64,000 nucleotides of DNA from Xanthocytophaga flava (lineage in GTDB: Bacteria > Bacteroidota > Bacteroidia > Cytophagales > 172606-1): the NCBI GenBank assembly GCA_030068525.1, contig JASJOS010000009.1, forward strand, positions 1 through 64,000, given 5' to 3'. Numbering within the stretch: the stretch's first letter is position 1; the number at the start of each line of letters is the position of its first letter. Below, one piece after another: positions 26,157 through 35,948 of this stretch. The notes below the pieces were generated by a model, which saw nothing but the letters and a program-made list of their open reading frames with translations, did not search any database and had not been told where the DNA came from. Made by a program: the position numbers and the translations under genes.

Positions 26157-27035
26157 ATGAAATCGATAAAAATATTGATGGCAGCTTTGTTGTTGTCTTC
26201 CTTACTTTCTTCTGTTACGTTGAAAGCAGAAATAAAAGAAGTGTTTGCCCAGGAAGTATCTACTCAGAATGTAAAGATTTCCGGATCTTGTTCCTTATGT
26301 AAAGAAGGTATTGAAACAGCTGCTTTTGAGAAAAATGTCTCAAAAGCCAGTTGGGATAAGGATACAAAAATTGCCGTAATCACCTTCAACACAACGAAAA
26401 CATCAATTGATGCCATTCTGAAAAAGATAGCTTTGGCAGGTTATGATAATGATAGTTATCTGGCTCCTGATGATGCATATGCAAAACTTGCAGACTGCTG
26501 CAAATATGAACGCACTGTAAAAAAATTAGCAGTGATAGAAAAACCAACATCTGATCATCAACATGGCTCGATAACGGATACCAAAAAAGAAGGTGTCGTC
26601 ATGGCAGATCCATTAAAGCCGGTTTTAGTTGCCTATTATGCTGTTAAAGATGCCTTGATTAATTCTGATGGTAATGCTGCATCAGCAAGTGCAAGCCAGC
26701 TTGTAAAAGCCATCAAAGCTGTAAAGATGAACGAGCTTGCTGCTGAGCAACATAAAGTCTGGATGCAGGTAATGAAAGACCTTGATTTTAATGCTGACCA
26801 TATAGCTCAAACCAAAGATGTAGAGCATCAGAGAGATCATTTCTCTACCCTTTCAGATACTATGTATAAGCTCATAAAATCTGCAAAGCCATCTGAGCCA
26901 GTTTATTATCAGCATTGCCCAATGGCCAAGGAGGGTAAAGGGGCTAATTGGCTTAGTCAGATCCCTGCTATCAAAAACCCTTATTATGGTGCACAGATGT
27001 TAAACTGTGGCAAAACCACCGAAACGATCAAATAA
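26157..27035 (+). CDS. HMA-domain plus DUF3347 protein
   Basis: 292 aa with a signal peptide. An N-terminal heavy-metal-associated domain (~35-115) has the metal site SGSCSLCKEGIE, with CxxC as in CopZ/Atx1, and continues KILKKIALAGYDND. A second half (~150-290) is a DUF3347 domain: LKPVLVAYYAVKDALINSDG, EHQRDHFSTLSDTMYKLIK and YYQHCPMAKEGKGANWLSQ. DUF3347 proteins accompany copper systems and carry the H-C-P-M motif, likely a copper ligand set. It could pass Cu(I) between partner proteins in the periplasm. Immediately downstream is the multicopper oxidase. Confidence 0.85.
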   Translation: MKSIKILMAALLLSSLLSSVTLKAEIKEVFAQEVSTQNVKISGSCSLCKEGIETAAFEKNVSKASWDKDTKIAVITFNTTKTSIDAILKKIALAGYDNDSYLAPDDAYAKLADCCKYERTVKKLAVIEKPTSDHQHGSITDTKKEGVVMADPLKPVLVAYYAVKDALINSDGNAASASASQLVKAIKAVKMNELAAEQHKVWMQVMKDLDFNADHIAQTKDVEHQRDHFSTLSDTMYKLIKSAKPSEPVYYQHCPMAKEGKGANWLSQIPAIKNPYYGAQMLNCGKTTETIK

Positions 27036-27133
27036 CAACAAGTCGGTACTCTACAGCGATTTTCCAGAATATATTTCTGAATATGTTCTAAATCCTGCTT
27101 TCAGGCAATGCTTTGCTATTGCCTTTCTATCTG

Positions 27134-27165
27134 TTCTGCCCTCACACTTAGCTGTGAGGGCAGAA
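27134..27165 (+). terminator. Hairpin between HMA-DUF3347 and oxidase genes
   Basis: TTCTGCCCTCACA (27134-27146) pairs with TGTGAGGGCAGAA (27153-27165) around a 6-nt loop, followed by a moderately T-rich tract. It may end or attenuate transcription into the oxidase gene. Because of it, the true oxidase start is the ATG at 27196 rather than the frame-opening codon at 27007. Confidence 0.6.
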
Positions 27166-27195
27166 TATTCCTTCTTATTATTTAACACAACAAGT

Positions 27196-29538
27196 ATGGA
27201 TTTTTATAAAATTCCTTATCTGAAGGTTATTCTTACCATTCTTATTCTTTTTCTGTTTTCTGATTTACTATATGCTCAGAAAATAGTGCGCTATGATCTA
27301 TATGTTAAAGATACAACAGTAAACTTTACTGGAAAACCTAAACGGGCTATTGCCGTAAACGGACAGATTCCCATGCCCACACTGACGTTCACAGAAGGCG
27401 ATACCGCTGAGATTTATGTCCATAATGAACTTGATGAGGAAACCTCTCTGCACTGGCATGGTCTGTTTTTACCCAACCAGTATGATGGAGTTCCTAACCT
27501 AACTCAAATGCCAATCAAAGCGCATACCACCCATTTGTATAGGTTTGCCATTATTCAAAGTGGCACCCACTGGTACCATAGCCATACGCAATTACAGGAG
27601 CAACTCGGTATGTATGGAGCGATGATTCTAAACAAGAAAGAGGAACCACTCATTCCCACAGTGCCCATCGTGTTAAGTGAATGGACAGACATAAAGCCCG
27701 AAAATGTCCACAGGATGCTCCACAACGCAAGTGATTGGTTTGCCATCAAAAAAGGAACTACACAAAGCTATTCAGAAGCCATTAAACAAGGTTACTTTAA
27801 AACGAAAGTAACCAATGAGTTCAAGCGTATGACAGCTATGGATGTGAGCGATGTGTATTACAATCAGTTTTTAATAAATGGTAAAAATGAAAGCCAGTTC
27901 TCTCAGTTTAAGCCTGGAGATAAGGTGCGTTTGAGAATTTCAAATGCTGGTGCATCGACGTATTTCTGGCTTACTTATGCAGGTGGAAAAATGGTTGTAG
28001 TCGCTAGTGACGGCAATGATGTGGAACCCGTAGAAGTGGACAGATTGATTATTGCTGTTTCGGAAACCTATGATGTGATTGTTACCATACCACAAGTAGC
28101 TCCGGGAAGTCAACCCATTTCCTTTGAGTTTCTGGCAACTTCTGAAGACCGAACCCGATCTGCTTCCATATTTCTGGGTGAGGGCATAAAACAGCTGGCA
28201 GCCCCATTGCCCAAGCTCAAATATTTTGAAGGTATGAAAATGATGAATGGAATGATGAAAATGAGTGGTGATCTGGATGATATGGGTATGAATATGAGCC
28301 TGAATCAAATGGATATGAATCTGGTGATGTATCCGGAAATTACAGGCCCGCTGAAAGGGAAGAATGAAAAAGGGAGGAAATTGGAAAAAGTGGACAAACA
28401 GGATAAAATCACAGGACAGGAAAAGACCACAGATAGGGAAAGCATGAAAATGGATGATAAAAACAATACCGCAGAGAGTGAACATGCAGACCATAACAAG
28501 TATAACAGCAATGCCTTGTCCTCGATAACAACCCTGAATTATGCTATGCTCAGATCAGTCAAGAGCACTGCGCTTCCCCAGGATGCACCTGTCAAAGAAC
28601 TCCGTTTCGTATTGACTGGTAACATGAACCGTTATGTATGGAGTATGGATAATAAAGTGGTTTCTGAAAGCGACAAGATTCTGATTGCAAAAGGAGAGGT
28701 AGTTCGTATGATACTATATAATAATTCCATGATGCGACACCCAATGCATCTTCACGGACATGATTTCCGGTTACTTAATGGCCAGGGAGAGAAAGCACCA
28801 ATGAAAAATATCATTGATATTATGCCGATGGAAACCGATACATTGGAGTTTGCTGCCAGTGAAAGTGGAGATTGGTTTTTTCATTGTCATATTCTTTATC
28901 ACATGATGAGTGGGATGGGTAGAATTTTCTCCTATAAAAATTCCCCTTCAAACCCGGAAATCCCTAATCCCAGGTTAGCACAACGAAAACTTTTTGCAGA
29001 TGACAGAAAGTTTCATTTTATGGCAGAAAACGATATAGCCACAAATGGAAATGATGGAGAAGCTATGCTTCAAAATACACGTTGGAGTATTGGCAGTGAA
29101 TGGAGGCTGGGCTATAATGAACACCATGGGTATGAGGTAGAAACACATGTTGGACGGTATATTGGAAAGATGCAATGGCTGATGCCATTCATAGGTTTTG
29201 ACTGGAGATACCGAAAGATGGGTATTGATGAAGTAGAAAGCAATCTGTTTGGTCAGGTAAATACAAAAGATAAACGCTCTATTCTGAGTGTGGGTGTAAA
29301 CTATACATTGCCAATGCTGGTAATTGCACAGGCTGAAATTTTTACAGATGGGATTCTCCGCTTACAATTGGAACGGATGGATATACCAGTTTCAAAACGC
29401 TTTCGGATGAACCTAATGGTTAATACTGACAAAGAGTATATGGCCGCACTTAAGTATATTTTCATTAAAAATGCGGGCATTACTGCCCATTATGACAGTG
29501 ATATGGGATTTGGACTAGGATTGACTTTGAATTACTAA
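27196..29538 (+). CDS. Multicopper oxidase fused to a CopB-like barrel domain
   Basis: 780 aa from the ATG at 27196. A signal peptide precedes three cupredoxin domains with all copper motifs: LHWHG (~84), THWYHSHTQ (~124), RHPMHLHGHDF (~514) and FFHCHILYHMMSGM (~562). Residues ~350-430 hold a Met-rich insert (MKMMNGMMKMSGDLDDMGMN) that should bind Cu(I). From ~600 to the end a non-oxidase region (WRLGYNEHHGYEVETHV, MPFIGFDWRYRK, DMGFGLGLTLNY) looks like the outer-membrane barrel domain of CopB. CopA and CopB are usually separate proteins. It should oxidise Cu(I) in the periplasm while linked to the outer membrane. Confidence 0.85.
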   Translation: MDFYKIPYLKVILTILILFLFSDLLYAQKIVRYDLYVKDTTVNFTGKPKRAIAVNGQIPMPTLTFTEGDTAEIYVHNELDEETSLHWHGLFLPNQYDGVPNLTQMPIKAHTTHLYRFAIIQSGTHWYHSHTQLQEQLGMYGAMILNKKEEPLIPTVPIVLSEWTDIKPENVHRMLHNASDWFAIKKGTTQSYSEAIKQGYFKTKVTNEFKRMTAMDVSDVYYNQFLINGKNESQFSQFKPGDKVRLRISNAGASTYFWLTYAGGKMVVVASDGNDVEPVEVDRLIIAVSETYDVIVTIPQVAPGSQPISFEFLATSEDRTRSASIFLGEGIKQLAAPLPKLKYFEGMKMMNGMMKMSGDLDDMGMNMSLNQMDMNLVMYPEITGPLKGKNEKGRKLEKVDKQDKITGQEKTTDRESMKMDDKNNTAESEHADHNKYNSNALSSITTLNYAMLRSVKSTALPQDAPVKELRFVLTGNMNRYVWSMDNKVVSESDKILIAKGEVVRMILYNNSMMRHPMHLHGHDFRLLNGQGEKAPMKNIIDIMPMETDTLEFAASESGDWFFHCHILYHMMSGMGRIFSYKNSPSNPEIPNPRLAQRKLFADDRKFHFMAENDIATNGNDGEAMLQNTRWSIGSEWRLGYNEHHGYEVETHVGRYIGKMQWLMPFIGFDWRYRKMGIDEVESNLFGQVNTKDKRSILSVGVNYTLPMLVIAQAEIFTDGILRLQLERMDIPVSKRFRMNLMVNTDKEYMAALKYIFIKNAGITAHYDSDMGFGLGLTLNY

Positions 29539-29715
29539 TCACTAACATACCTTTCCTTGCCATATGTACCAGCTTAGAATTAGAAAATAACATTCATTAT
29601 CTCATGCGAAAGATCCTTTGCATATACTAACAGAGGAACTGGCTCCGTTAGGACTTGCAAAGAAAACAGCTCTTAACGTTGTATAATAGAATCGGACACT
29701 TAACAATCCTGAAAA

Positions 29716-31809
29716 ATGCATACGCATTCATCTGAAGACGAAAAGCCTGCAAAAGAGACTTCCGTCACTAAGACCGGGCATACCCATCATCTGTCGCCAA
29801 TTTCTGGCAAGGATAAAGCTGACCAAGATACTCATGCCAATCATCGAGAACATCATGGTGGACATAGTGGACATAACCATGCCAGTATGATTAACGACTT
29901 TCGCCGCCGTTTTTATGTGGTTTTGGTTTTGACTATTCCAGTCGTACTTCTTTCTCCTATGATCAAGCATTGGCTGGGTATGGACTGGACTTTTCCAGGC
30001 TCGATGTACATACTGATGGGCTTATCATCAGTTATCTTTTTCTACGGGGGATGGCCGTTTTTGACAGGGTTTGTCCAGGAAACCAAAGCCCGTCAACCCG
30101 GGATGATGACTCTGGTCGCTGTTGCTATCACAGTAGCCTATATTTATAGTGTGGCTACAGTTTTCGGACTGGACGGGATGGACTTCTTTTGGGAATTGGC
30201 AACACTGATTCTAATCATGTTACTGGGACATTGGATTGAAATGCGTTCAATTGCTGCCTCTTCCCGGCAGTTGGAGTTGTTGGTAGAACTTATGCCAGCC
30301 CAGGCTCATTTACTGCATGGTGATCATCTGATGGATGTGGGGACTGACACACTCAAAGTCGGAGATATGATTCTGATTAAGCCAGGTGAGAAAGTTCCGG
30401 CAGATAGTGAAATCATGGAAGGCGAAAGCTATCTGAATGAATCCATGCTTACTGGCGAGTCCCGGCCTGTAGCCCGTAGCCAGGGCGATAAGTTGATTGC
30501 GGGTTCCATCAACAGCAATGGAGCTTTAAAAGCTAAGGTTTTGCACGCAAGCCGGGATTCATACCTGGCGCAGCTGGTCAACCTGGTTCAAGATGCCCAA
30601 AATGCCAAGTCACAAACTCAGCTACTGGCCGACAAAGCTGCCCAATGGCTCACTGTTCTTGCGCTGGTTTCAGGAGTAGTATCTTTTCTGGTTTGGTACC
30701 TGGTTTTAGGTCGGGAGATTGCTTTTGCTATGGAGCGAATGGTGACAGTAATTGTTATCTGTTGTCCACATGCTCTGGGATTGGCTGTGCCGCTGGTGGT
30801 AGCCTATTCAACTACTCTTTCGGCTAAACATGGCCTTTTGATCAAGAACCGGACAGCGTTTGAAAACTCCCGTAAAATTACCACCCTTGTCTTTGATAAA
30901 ACCGGTACTCTCACTGTGGGTAAGTTTGCTGTGATTCGGTATGAATCGTTTGTGGCCGAGCTGGACAAAAGCGAACTGCTGCGAATGGCAGCTGCCCTGG
31001 AATCAAATTCCGAGCACCCCATTGCTACAGGTATTGTTACCAAAGCCAAAGAAGTAGAACTGTTCCTGCCCTCTGTCACAGATTTCAAGGCCCTGACTGG
31101 CAAAGGCATTGAGGCTAAGAGTGAAGGAAAATACATAGCAGTGGTCAGTCCCGGCTATTTGCGGGAAAAGAATATTCTTCCAGTGGACAAAGCTCCTGTG
31201 TCAGCAGCAGAAACGGTGGTCTATGTACTAGTGGATGGAAAAGTTGCAGGCTACATCGCATTGGCCGACGAGGTACGGTCCGAATCGGTCAGCGCTATCC
31301 AAACGTTACAAGCAGAAGGAATCAAAACGATTCTGCTTACTGGTGACAATACGCAGGTTGCTCAAACAGTAAGCGACCAACTGGGTATGGACGGCTTTTT
31401 TGCCGAAGTATTGCCACACCAGAAGCTTGAAAAAATCAAAGAGTTGCAGGCACGGGGAGAGTATGTAGCTATGACTGGCGATGGTGTGAACGATGCCCCC
31501 GCTCTGGCTCAGGCCGACATTGGCATCGCTGTAGGTTCAGGCTCCGACATTGCTGCCGAAACAGCAGGCATTGTGCTGGTCAACAGCAATCCTAAAGACA
31601 TTGCCAGTCTGATTCTTTTCGGCAAAGCTACCTATCGTAAAATGATTCAGAATCTGATCTGGGCAACCGGATACAATGTCATTGCACTCCCTCTGGCCGC
31701 TGGAGTCCTCTACAAAGCAGGTATTATGCTCAATCCCGCCATGGGTGCAGTACTTATGAGTGTAAGTACAGTGGTGGTTGCCATTAATGCCCGACTACTT
31801 AAAGTTTAA
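29716..31809 (+). CDS. copB: Copper-translocating P-type ATPase (CPH type, CopB-like)
   Basis: 697 aa. A His-rich N-terminus (HTHHLS..., HREHHGGHSGHNH) replaces HMA domains. The TM motif CPHALGLAVPLV (about residue 350) marks the P1B-3 subgroup that favours Cu(II)/Cu(I) or Ag. TGES, DKTGTLTVG (~393), MTGDGVNDAPAL and a long HP-type loop are intact. It exports copper from the cytoplasm to the periplasm where the oxidase next door works. The symbol copB is used for the Enterococcus-type ATPase, not the outer-membrane CopB. Confidence 0.93.
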   Translation: MHTHSSEDEKPAKETSVTKTGHTHHLSPISGKDKADQDTHANHREHHGGHSGHNHASMINDFRRRFYVVLVLTIPVVLLSPMIKHWLGMDWTFPGSMYILMGLSSVIFFYGGWPFLTGFVQETKARQPGMMTLVAVAITVAYIYSVATVFGLDGMDFFWELATLILIMLLGHWIEMRSIAASSRQLELLVELMPAQAHLLHGDHLMDVGTDTLKVGDMILIKPGEKVPADSEIMEGESYLNESMLTGESRPVARSQGDKLIAGSINSNGALKAKVLHASRDSYLAQLVNLVQDAQNAKSQTQLLADKAAQWLTVLALVSGVVSFLVWYLVLGREIAFAMERMVTVIVICCPHALGLAVPLVVAYSTTLSAKHGLLIKNRTAFENSRKITTLVFDKTGTLTVGKFAVIRYESFVAELDKSELLRMAAALESNSEHPIATGIVTKAKEVELFLPSVTDFKALTGKGIEAKSEGKYIAVVSPGYLREKNILPVDKAPVSAAETVVYVLVDGKVAGYIALADEVRSESVSAIQTLQAEGIKTILLTGDNTQVAQTVSDQLGMDGFFAEVLPHQKLEKIKELQARGEYVAMTGDGVNDAPALAQADIGIAVGSGSDIAAETAGIVLVNSNPKDIASLILFGKATYRKMIQNLIWATGYNVIALPLAAGVLYKAGIMLNPAMGAVLMSVSTVVVAINARLLKV

Positions 31810-31838
31810 TCATCAAACACACTTTATACCTTGGCTCT

Positions 31839-33086
31839 ATGAAGAATCTATTTTTATCCCCATTATTTATTGCTCTTGTAGCTGCGGCACTTTGTGGGAC
31901 TGTCTATAGCACAAGCAATTTTAAGTATTTTGTCTTTCAGGGCAGGAGGGTAACTTCCATCCCAAAGGCAGAGATGAAACAATCAATATCTCTCACGCCC
32001 TCCTATACAAATCTAGCTGCTTCCAAGGGTCGCCAGCCTAAAGTACTACTTACAGAGGAGGGAACTGTGAATCTTGTATTTGGTTGGGAAAATACAATCT
32101 ATTTTAAAAGGATACAACTCGCTTCTGATAAGTTGAACCATACAGCCAAACCGAATTCTATTCAGTCTGATACAGTAGGGCCTGGTTTGGTGGCTACTTT
32201 GCCCGAAGGGCTGATGCTTGGAATGGGAAGAGGGCCACAGTTGGCAACCCGTGAAAAAAATCGGGTGATTGCTGCGGTGGATAAAAAAGGAAACCTGTAT
32301 AGCTGGCGGCAAAAGGAAAATGGGAACGGCTGGCAAGGCCCTTTTCGGATCAATGACAGAGACGGTGTTGCGCAAGAAGGTTTTGTTGCCTTAGTAGCAG
32401 GAGCCAAGGGTCGCTTTTATGCTTTCTGGAATGATCTGCGTAGTGGAAATAATCAGATCTACGGGGCAGTTTCATCTGATCAGGGGCAGTCCTGGCAGAA
32501 AAGTCAATTGGTCTATGCTTCTTCGGACACAACCATATGTGAGTGTTGTAAAGTTTCTGCTACTACTGATCAGAATGGAAATGTGTATCTGATGTGGCGT
32601 AATCAACTCAATGGGTATAGGGATATGTATATTCTTACCTTGGATCAAAATTTGAAAAGCAAAACCGAAGCCTCTAAACTTGGAAACGGAAGCTGGCAGT
32701 TAAAAGGATGTCCTATGGATGGAGGGAATCTAACAGTCACTCCATCAGGCAAGGTAATCACCGTTTGGCGCAGGGAAAGTAAGTTATATAGTTGCCAGCC
32801 TGGTAAAACCGAAAAGTTACTGGCTGATGGGCGTAATCCCGTGATTGCTGCAACGGATAAAATGACAGCTATTGCATGGAATACTGGTCAACAGATTTTC
32901 TATCAATGGATAGATGAAAAAGGAGATAAGCAAAAATCAGAGAAGCAAACCCAGGCTGTAACTATTGGAAATGGCATATATCCCTCACTGGCTACCAATG
33001 GTCAGCAGACTGTGGTATGTTGGGAATCAGTAAATGGAGAAATTCTATACCAGAGTTTACCAACCGGCAAAAATCAATTGTATTGA
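31839..33086 (+). CDS. Sialidase-fold (BNR-like) secreted protein with CECC motif
   Basis: 415 aa with a signal peptide. Blade-like repeats with Ser/Asp boxes appear: LRSGNNQIYGAVSSDQGQSWQKS, then ICECCKVSATTDQNGNVYLMWRNQLNGYRDMYI, and GNGIYPSLATNGQQTVVCWES. It resembles exo-alpha-sialidase-like propeller proteins, but catalytic Arg triad and Asp boxes are not complete by eye, so sialidase activity is doubtful. The tight Cys set (I-C-E-C-C) may bind copper, which fits its place between the ATPase and the flower-repeat gene. Confidence 0.75.
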   Translation: MKNLFLSPLFIALVAAALCGTVYSTSNFKYFVFQGRRVTSIPKAEMKQSISLTPSYTNLAASKGRQPKVLLTEEGTVNLVFGWENTIYFKRIQLASDKLNHTAKPNSIQSDTVGPGLVATLPEGLMLGMGRGPQLATREKNRVIAAVDKKGNLYSWRQKENGNGWQGPFRINDRDGVAQEGFVALVAGAKGRFYAFWNDLRSGNNQIYGAVSSDQGQSWQKSQLVYASSDTTICECCKVSATTDQNGNVYLMWRNQLNGYRDMYILTLDQNLKSKTEASKLGNGSWQLKGCPMDGGNLTVTPSGKVITVWRRESKLYSCQPGKTEKLLADGRNPVIAATDKMTAIAWNTGQQIFYQWIDEKGDKQKSEKQTQAVTIGNGIYPSLATNGQQTVVCWESVNGEILYQSLPTGKNQLY

Positions 33087-33205
33087 TGATTCCGCTCATA
33101 GTTGTTCGGGAAAGTAGATACTACCTTGAGAAGCTATAAGAAACTTCGCTTAACACGCTCAGTACCTATTTCTTCTATTAATTTCCAACTCAACTATTTA
33201 CTATC

Positions 33206-33643
33206 ATGAAAAGAAATCTGTTTCTACTTGTTGCGTTACTACTGCATCTGGTCATGTTTGCTCAGCAACGACCCGACTTCAAAGGCCATGTCATTGACAG
33301 CAAAGGTGATGTGTATCTCGATGGCACCAAAGTCGGCAATGTCACCAAAGAAGGAAGTATTATTGATGCCAGTGGCAAAAAATTGGCTTATCTGGATGCC
33401 AACGGCCAGTTATTAGATGCCTCTGGTAAAAAGCTGGGCAAAATGGGAAAAGATGGGAAAACCTACTACGATGCCAATGGAACGGTCATGTTGGCTATCA
33501 AGGATAATGCAGATGGTACATGTACCATTCAGGATGCGAAAGGCAAAGTAATAGGCAATGTGCATTCAAGTTACAAGGGTATGGCATGTTCTCTTCATTG
33601 CTTTCAAAACAAAATGAGCATGAAAGACCATTCCAAACACTAA
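33206..33643 (+). CDS. Secreted five-fold beta-flower-type repeat protein
   Basis: 145 aa with a signal peptide ending MFAQQ. The mature region has five to six short beta repeats of the type D-x-x-G-x-x-L-D-A-x-G-K-K-x-G (DASGKKLAYLDANGQLLD, DASGKKLGKMGKDGKTYYDANG). The tail contains Cys, Met and His (MACSLHCFQNKMSMKDHSKH), a likely copper-binding end. The family is Bacteroidota-specific and of unknown function. It closes the copper cluster. Confidence 0.75.
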   Translation: MKRNLFLLVALLLHLVMFAQQRPDFKGHVIDSKGDVYLDGTKVGNVTKEGSIIDASGKKLAYLDANGQLLDASGKKLGKMGKDGKTYYDANGTVMLAIKDNADGTCTIQDAKGKVIGNVHSSYKGMACSLHCFQNKMSMKDHSKH

Positions 33644-34020
33644 CATGGTTCTCATAAGTCATTGCTGCTTTGTTACACGCAATGACTTATCTTTCTATCA
33701 TACCTCAATGTGTATAATTTGATAAGGGTAGCTGTATTGGTCTACCCTTTTTTCTTAAAAAGAAATTATGCAAAGTTATCTATCACACATATTCAGGAAT
33801 AATAAAACTTAGAAACAGGCCCGGAACTGCAGATATAAAAAACGGACCCAAAATATATAAATCTTAATGTATATAGAAATCGTGTTATTCAAAATCAGGT
33901 TTTAGCAAACCAGAAGCTTTAGTACAAACAGATCAGATTCCCAAATAAAAAGAGGTTTTCTTTTTATTTGGGAATTGAGTACCCTTATTCCCGTTAGTGT
34001 TCCTTATGATGATAAAGAAT
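33644..34020. other. Gene-free stretch with a terminator-like hairpin
   Basis: A hairpin of 14 bp is formed by TTCCCAAATAAAAA (33938-33951) and TTTTTATTTGGGAA (33961-33974). No intact gene is seen. It could terminate transcription from the left or right. Confidence 0.55.
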
Positions 34021-34191
34021 CCAAATGAATGACCCCACCCAAAAAAACTGGCGTTGGCCATCTGCATCGAAGCAAGTGAATTACGTGAGAGTTTCTTCGA
34101 CACTATTCTTTGGAAAAAATCCTGGGAAGCAAATCCAGAGAAAGTAAAAGAGAGTATATTTAGCCAAAAGTCAGACATGGGCTTCGGGTGA
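34021..34191 (+). pseudogene. Decayed MazG-like nucleotide pyrophosphohydrolase fragment
   Basis: From 34033 the frame reads PHPKKLALAICIEASELRES then FFDTILWKKSWEANPEKVKE, closely resembling the first helices of MazG/NTP-PPase proteins (N-P-x-D-L-A-x-x-I-x-I-E-A-x-E-L). There is a stop at 34030, a frameshift-like break before it and a premature stop at 34189. It is a relic, not a functional gene. Confidence 0.45.
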
Positions 34192-34286
34192 ATGAAAGCT
34201 ACATTCTTCTATATTGGCATACCCTACCACTAACGACTTCTCATGAACGGCAGTTTTTACTACCCACCTAACATGCCTTAACACTT

Positions 34287-35174
34287 ATGATCCTGTCTTA
34301 CAAGTTTACAAAAGCCTTTCTGTTATTATTTTGGGTTTTTACTTTTATCTGCAAGGGGCAGACCAAACAGGTGTATAGTCCAAATTCAGGTGATCTGGTG
34401 ACCATTTTCTCAAAGGTGCTCAACGAAGATCGACGGATTTATATCCACTATCCAACTCCAGACTCTGGGCAGGTAAATAAAAGCTATCCGGTATTGTATG
34501 TAATGGATGGCGAAAGTCATTTTGACATGCTTTCTCAATATACTGATTATCTGAGTCGTTGGGATGTAAAGGTAATACCCCAAATGATCGTTGTAGGTAT
34601 TGTTAATACCAAACGTACAAGGGATCTGACACCAACCTCAAGTATCATTGACTATTTTGGCAAACCTGATACAAGTGCACACTCGTGGATGAAACCGAGT
34701 GGAGGCAATGAAGCGTTTCTACAATTTATACGAAAGGAGTTAATGCCCTACGTTGACACCCACTATCAAACACAACCTTTCAAACTGTTTGCCGGACATT
34801 CTTTTGGCGGGATTGCATCCATCTATTGCATGATTACTCATCCGGATATGTTCAATGCCTACATTGCCATTAGTCCTTCATTCTGGTGGGATAGAGAGTA
34901 TGTGTTGAAACTGGCTGATAAGAAATTAAAAAAGGCAGCGGTTTTAAATAAAACCCTCTTTTACAGTGATGCTAGTGAAGGGGTCACTGACTCAAGCTCT
35001 TTTCATGTCAATTTGTTGAAATTTGACGCTCTACTGAAGACCAAAGCATTGAAGGAGTTTACCTATACCTATAAATACTACCCAACAGAAACACATATGA
35101 CTGAACCCATTGTGGCCTATTACGATGCGTTACGATTTATTTATAAAGATTGGAAAAGCACCTCTGCAAAGTAG
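34287..35174 (+). CDS. Secreted alpha/beta-hydrolase of the esterase D family
   Basis: 295 aa with a signal peptide. The putative nucleophile elbow is GHSFGGIAS (about residue 170), and the N-terminal part has YPVLYVMDGESHF and VIPQMIVVGIVNT. The catalytic His may be in TETHMTEPIVAYY. It is of the Fes/EsteraseD (PF00756) type, which includes siderophore and sugar esterases; the substrate is unknown. No operon partner is visible. Confidence 0.85.
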   Translation: MILSYKFTKAFLLLFWVFTFICKGQTKQVYSPNSGDLVTIFSKVLNEDRRIYIHYPTPDSGQVNKSYPVLYVMDGESHFDMLSQYTDYLSRWDVKVIPQMIVVGIVNTKRTRDLTPTSSIIDYFGKPDTSAHSWMKPSGGNEAFLQFIRKELMPYVDTHYQTQPFKLFAGHSFGGIASIYCMITHPDMFNAYIAISPSFWWDREYVLKLADKKLKKAAVLNKTLFYSDASEGVTDSSSFHVNLLKFDALLKTKALKEFTYTYKYYPTETHMTEPIVAYYDALRFIYKDWKSTSAK

Positions 35175-35267
35175 CCCTCTGACTCTTTACAAAAAGGTTG
35201 ATAATGACACTGTTATTTTAATTAGAAGTGACAGCATATCCTATTGGTTGTACGAAAAAATGCTATA

Positions 35268-35400
35268 TGCGTTTTTCTTCGTTAGTATTATAGTCAAGTT
35301 GAATGCTGGTGAAAGCCCGTTAGTGAGAATACCAACGACAGGAGCAGAATTTAGATTGCCGGATGGTCTGCTGTGTAGGAAAGAAAGCCAACTTAGAGTG
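35268..35400 (+). repeat. Dispersed coding relic, copy 2
   Basis: One frame reads IVKLNAGESPLVRIPTTGAE from 35290. Nucleotides 35293-35356 are highly similar to 37861-37924 and more weakly to 14975-15010. No start or intact frame is present. Confidence 0.6.
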
Positions 35401-35441
35401 CATGAGTTAGAACTATCTGTATTTTCTCAACAAGGAGCAGC

Positions 35442-35948
35442 CTATATTATCCGACTTGCTTGCACTATCTGTTCTACCCGCCAGCTTTTGCCACCATCTT
35501 TGCTTCGAATGGCTTTCCATGAAAATGTTTCGGGTGTTATGTTGTGAAATATCCATCTTACGATATCACGTTCTACAAACATCTCCTGAACTATTTCATT
35601 TCCAATTTGATACGCAAGCATATTGAGAGTAGTGCGATATAAAGGGCCATGAAATGTAAACTTCCACAATGCCAGCACAGGGTCATATACTCTTACACAA
35701 AGACCACATTCAACAGATTTTCCCGTTTGTTCTGACACCTCTCTTGCTGGAACCTGCCATATATCAATCACAGCCCTTCCTTCCAGTGCATAGCCAAATT
35801 CCCATTCTCCTGATGCAAATCTCTCAGCACCTTCAACAGGTATATACCGAATATCTATCTGCCATTTACCTGTTAGCTGTCCATATAACTGCATGGCCTC
35901 GGCTCTGTCTTTTGCCGGGTGTGAAGAGTGAAGCAAGTCTAATGTCAT
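35442..35948 (-). CDS. Conserved hypothetical protein (DUF1579-like), 168 aa
   Basis: The sequence has a Y-G-Q-L-T-G-K-W-Q-I-D start and a beta-rich repeat of W-x-F-G-Y...V-I-D-I-W, then W-K-F-T-F-H-G, ending FSWKAIRSKDGGKSWRVEQI. This is the lipocalin-like fold seen in DUF1579-type proteins. No signal peptide. It overlaps the arginase-family gene by 4 bp, so the two are an operon, with this gene second. Confidence 0.75.
   Translation of the reverse strand: MTLDLLHSSHPAKDRAEAMQLYGQLTGKWQIDIRYIPVEGAERFASGEWEFGYALEGRAVIDIWQVPAREVSEQTGKSVECGLCVRVYDPVLALWKFTFHGPLYRTTLNMLAYQIGNEIVQEMFVERDIVRWIFHNITPETFSWKAIRSKDGGKSWRVEQIVQASRII

Noticed and set aside
27007-27195. N-terminal extension of the multicopper oxidase
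   Set aside because: It overlaps the preceding gene and a terminator-like hairpin; the signal peptide begins at 27196.
30804-31136. Minus-strand 110-aa protein inside the copper ATPase
   Set aside because: It mirrors the codons of the ATPase and has no independent support; the same applies to other antisense frames in long genes.
31839-33086. True sialidase
   Set aside because: The full set of catalytic residues is not visible and the neighbours point to copper.
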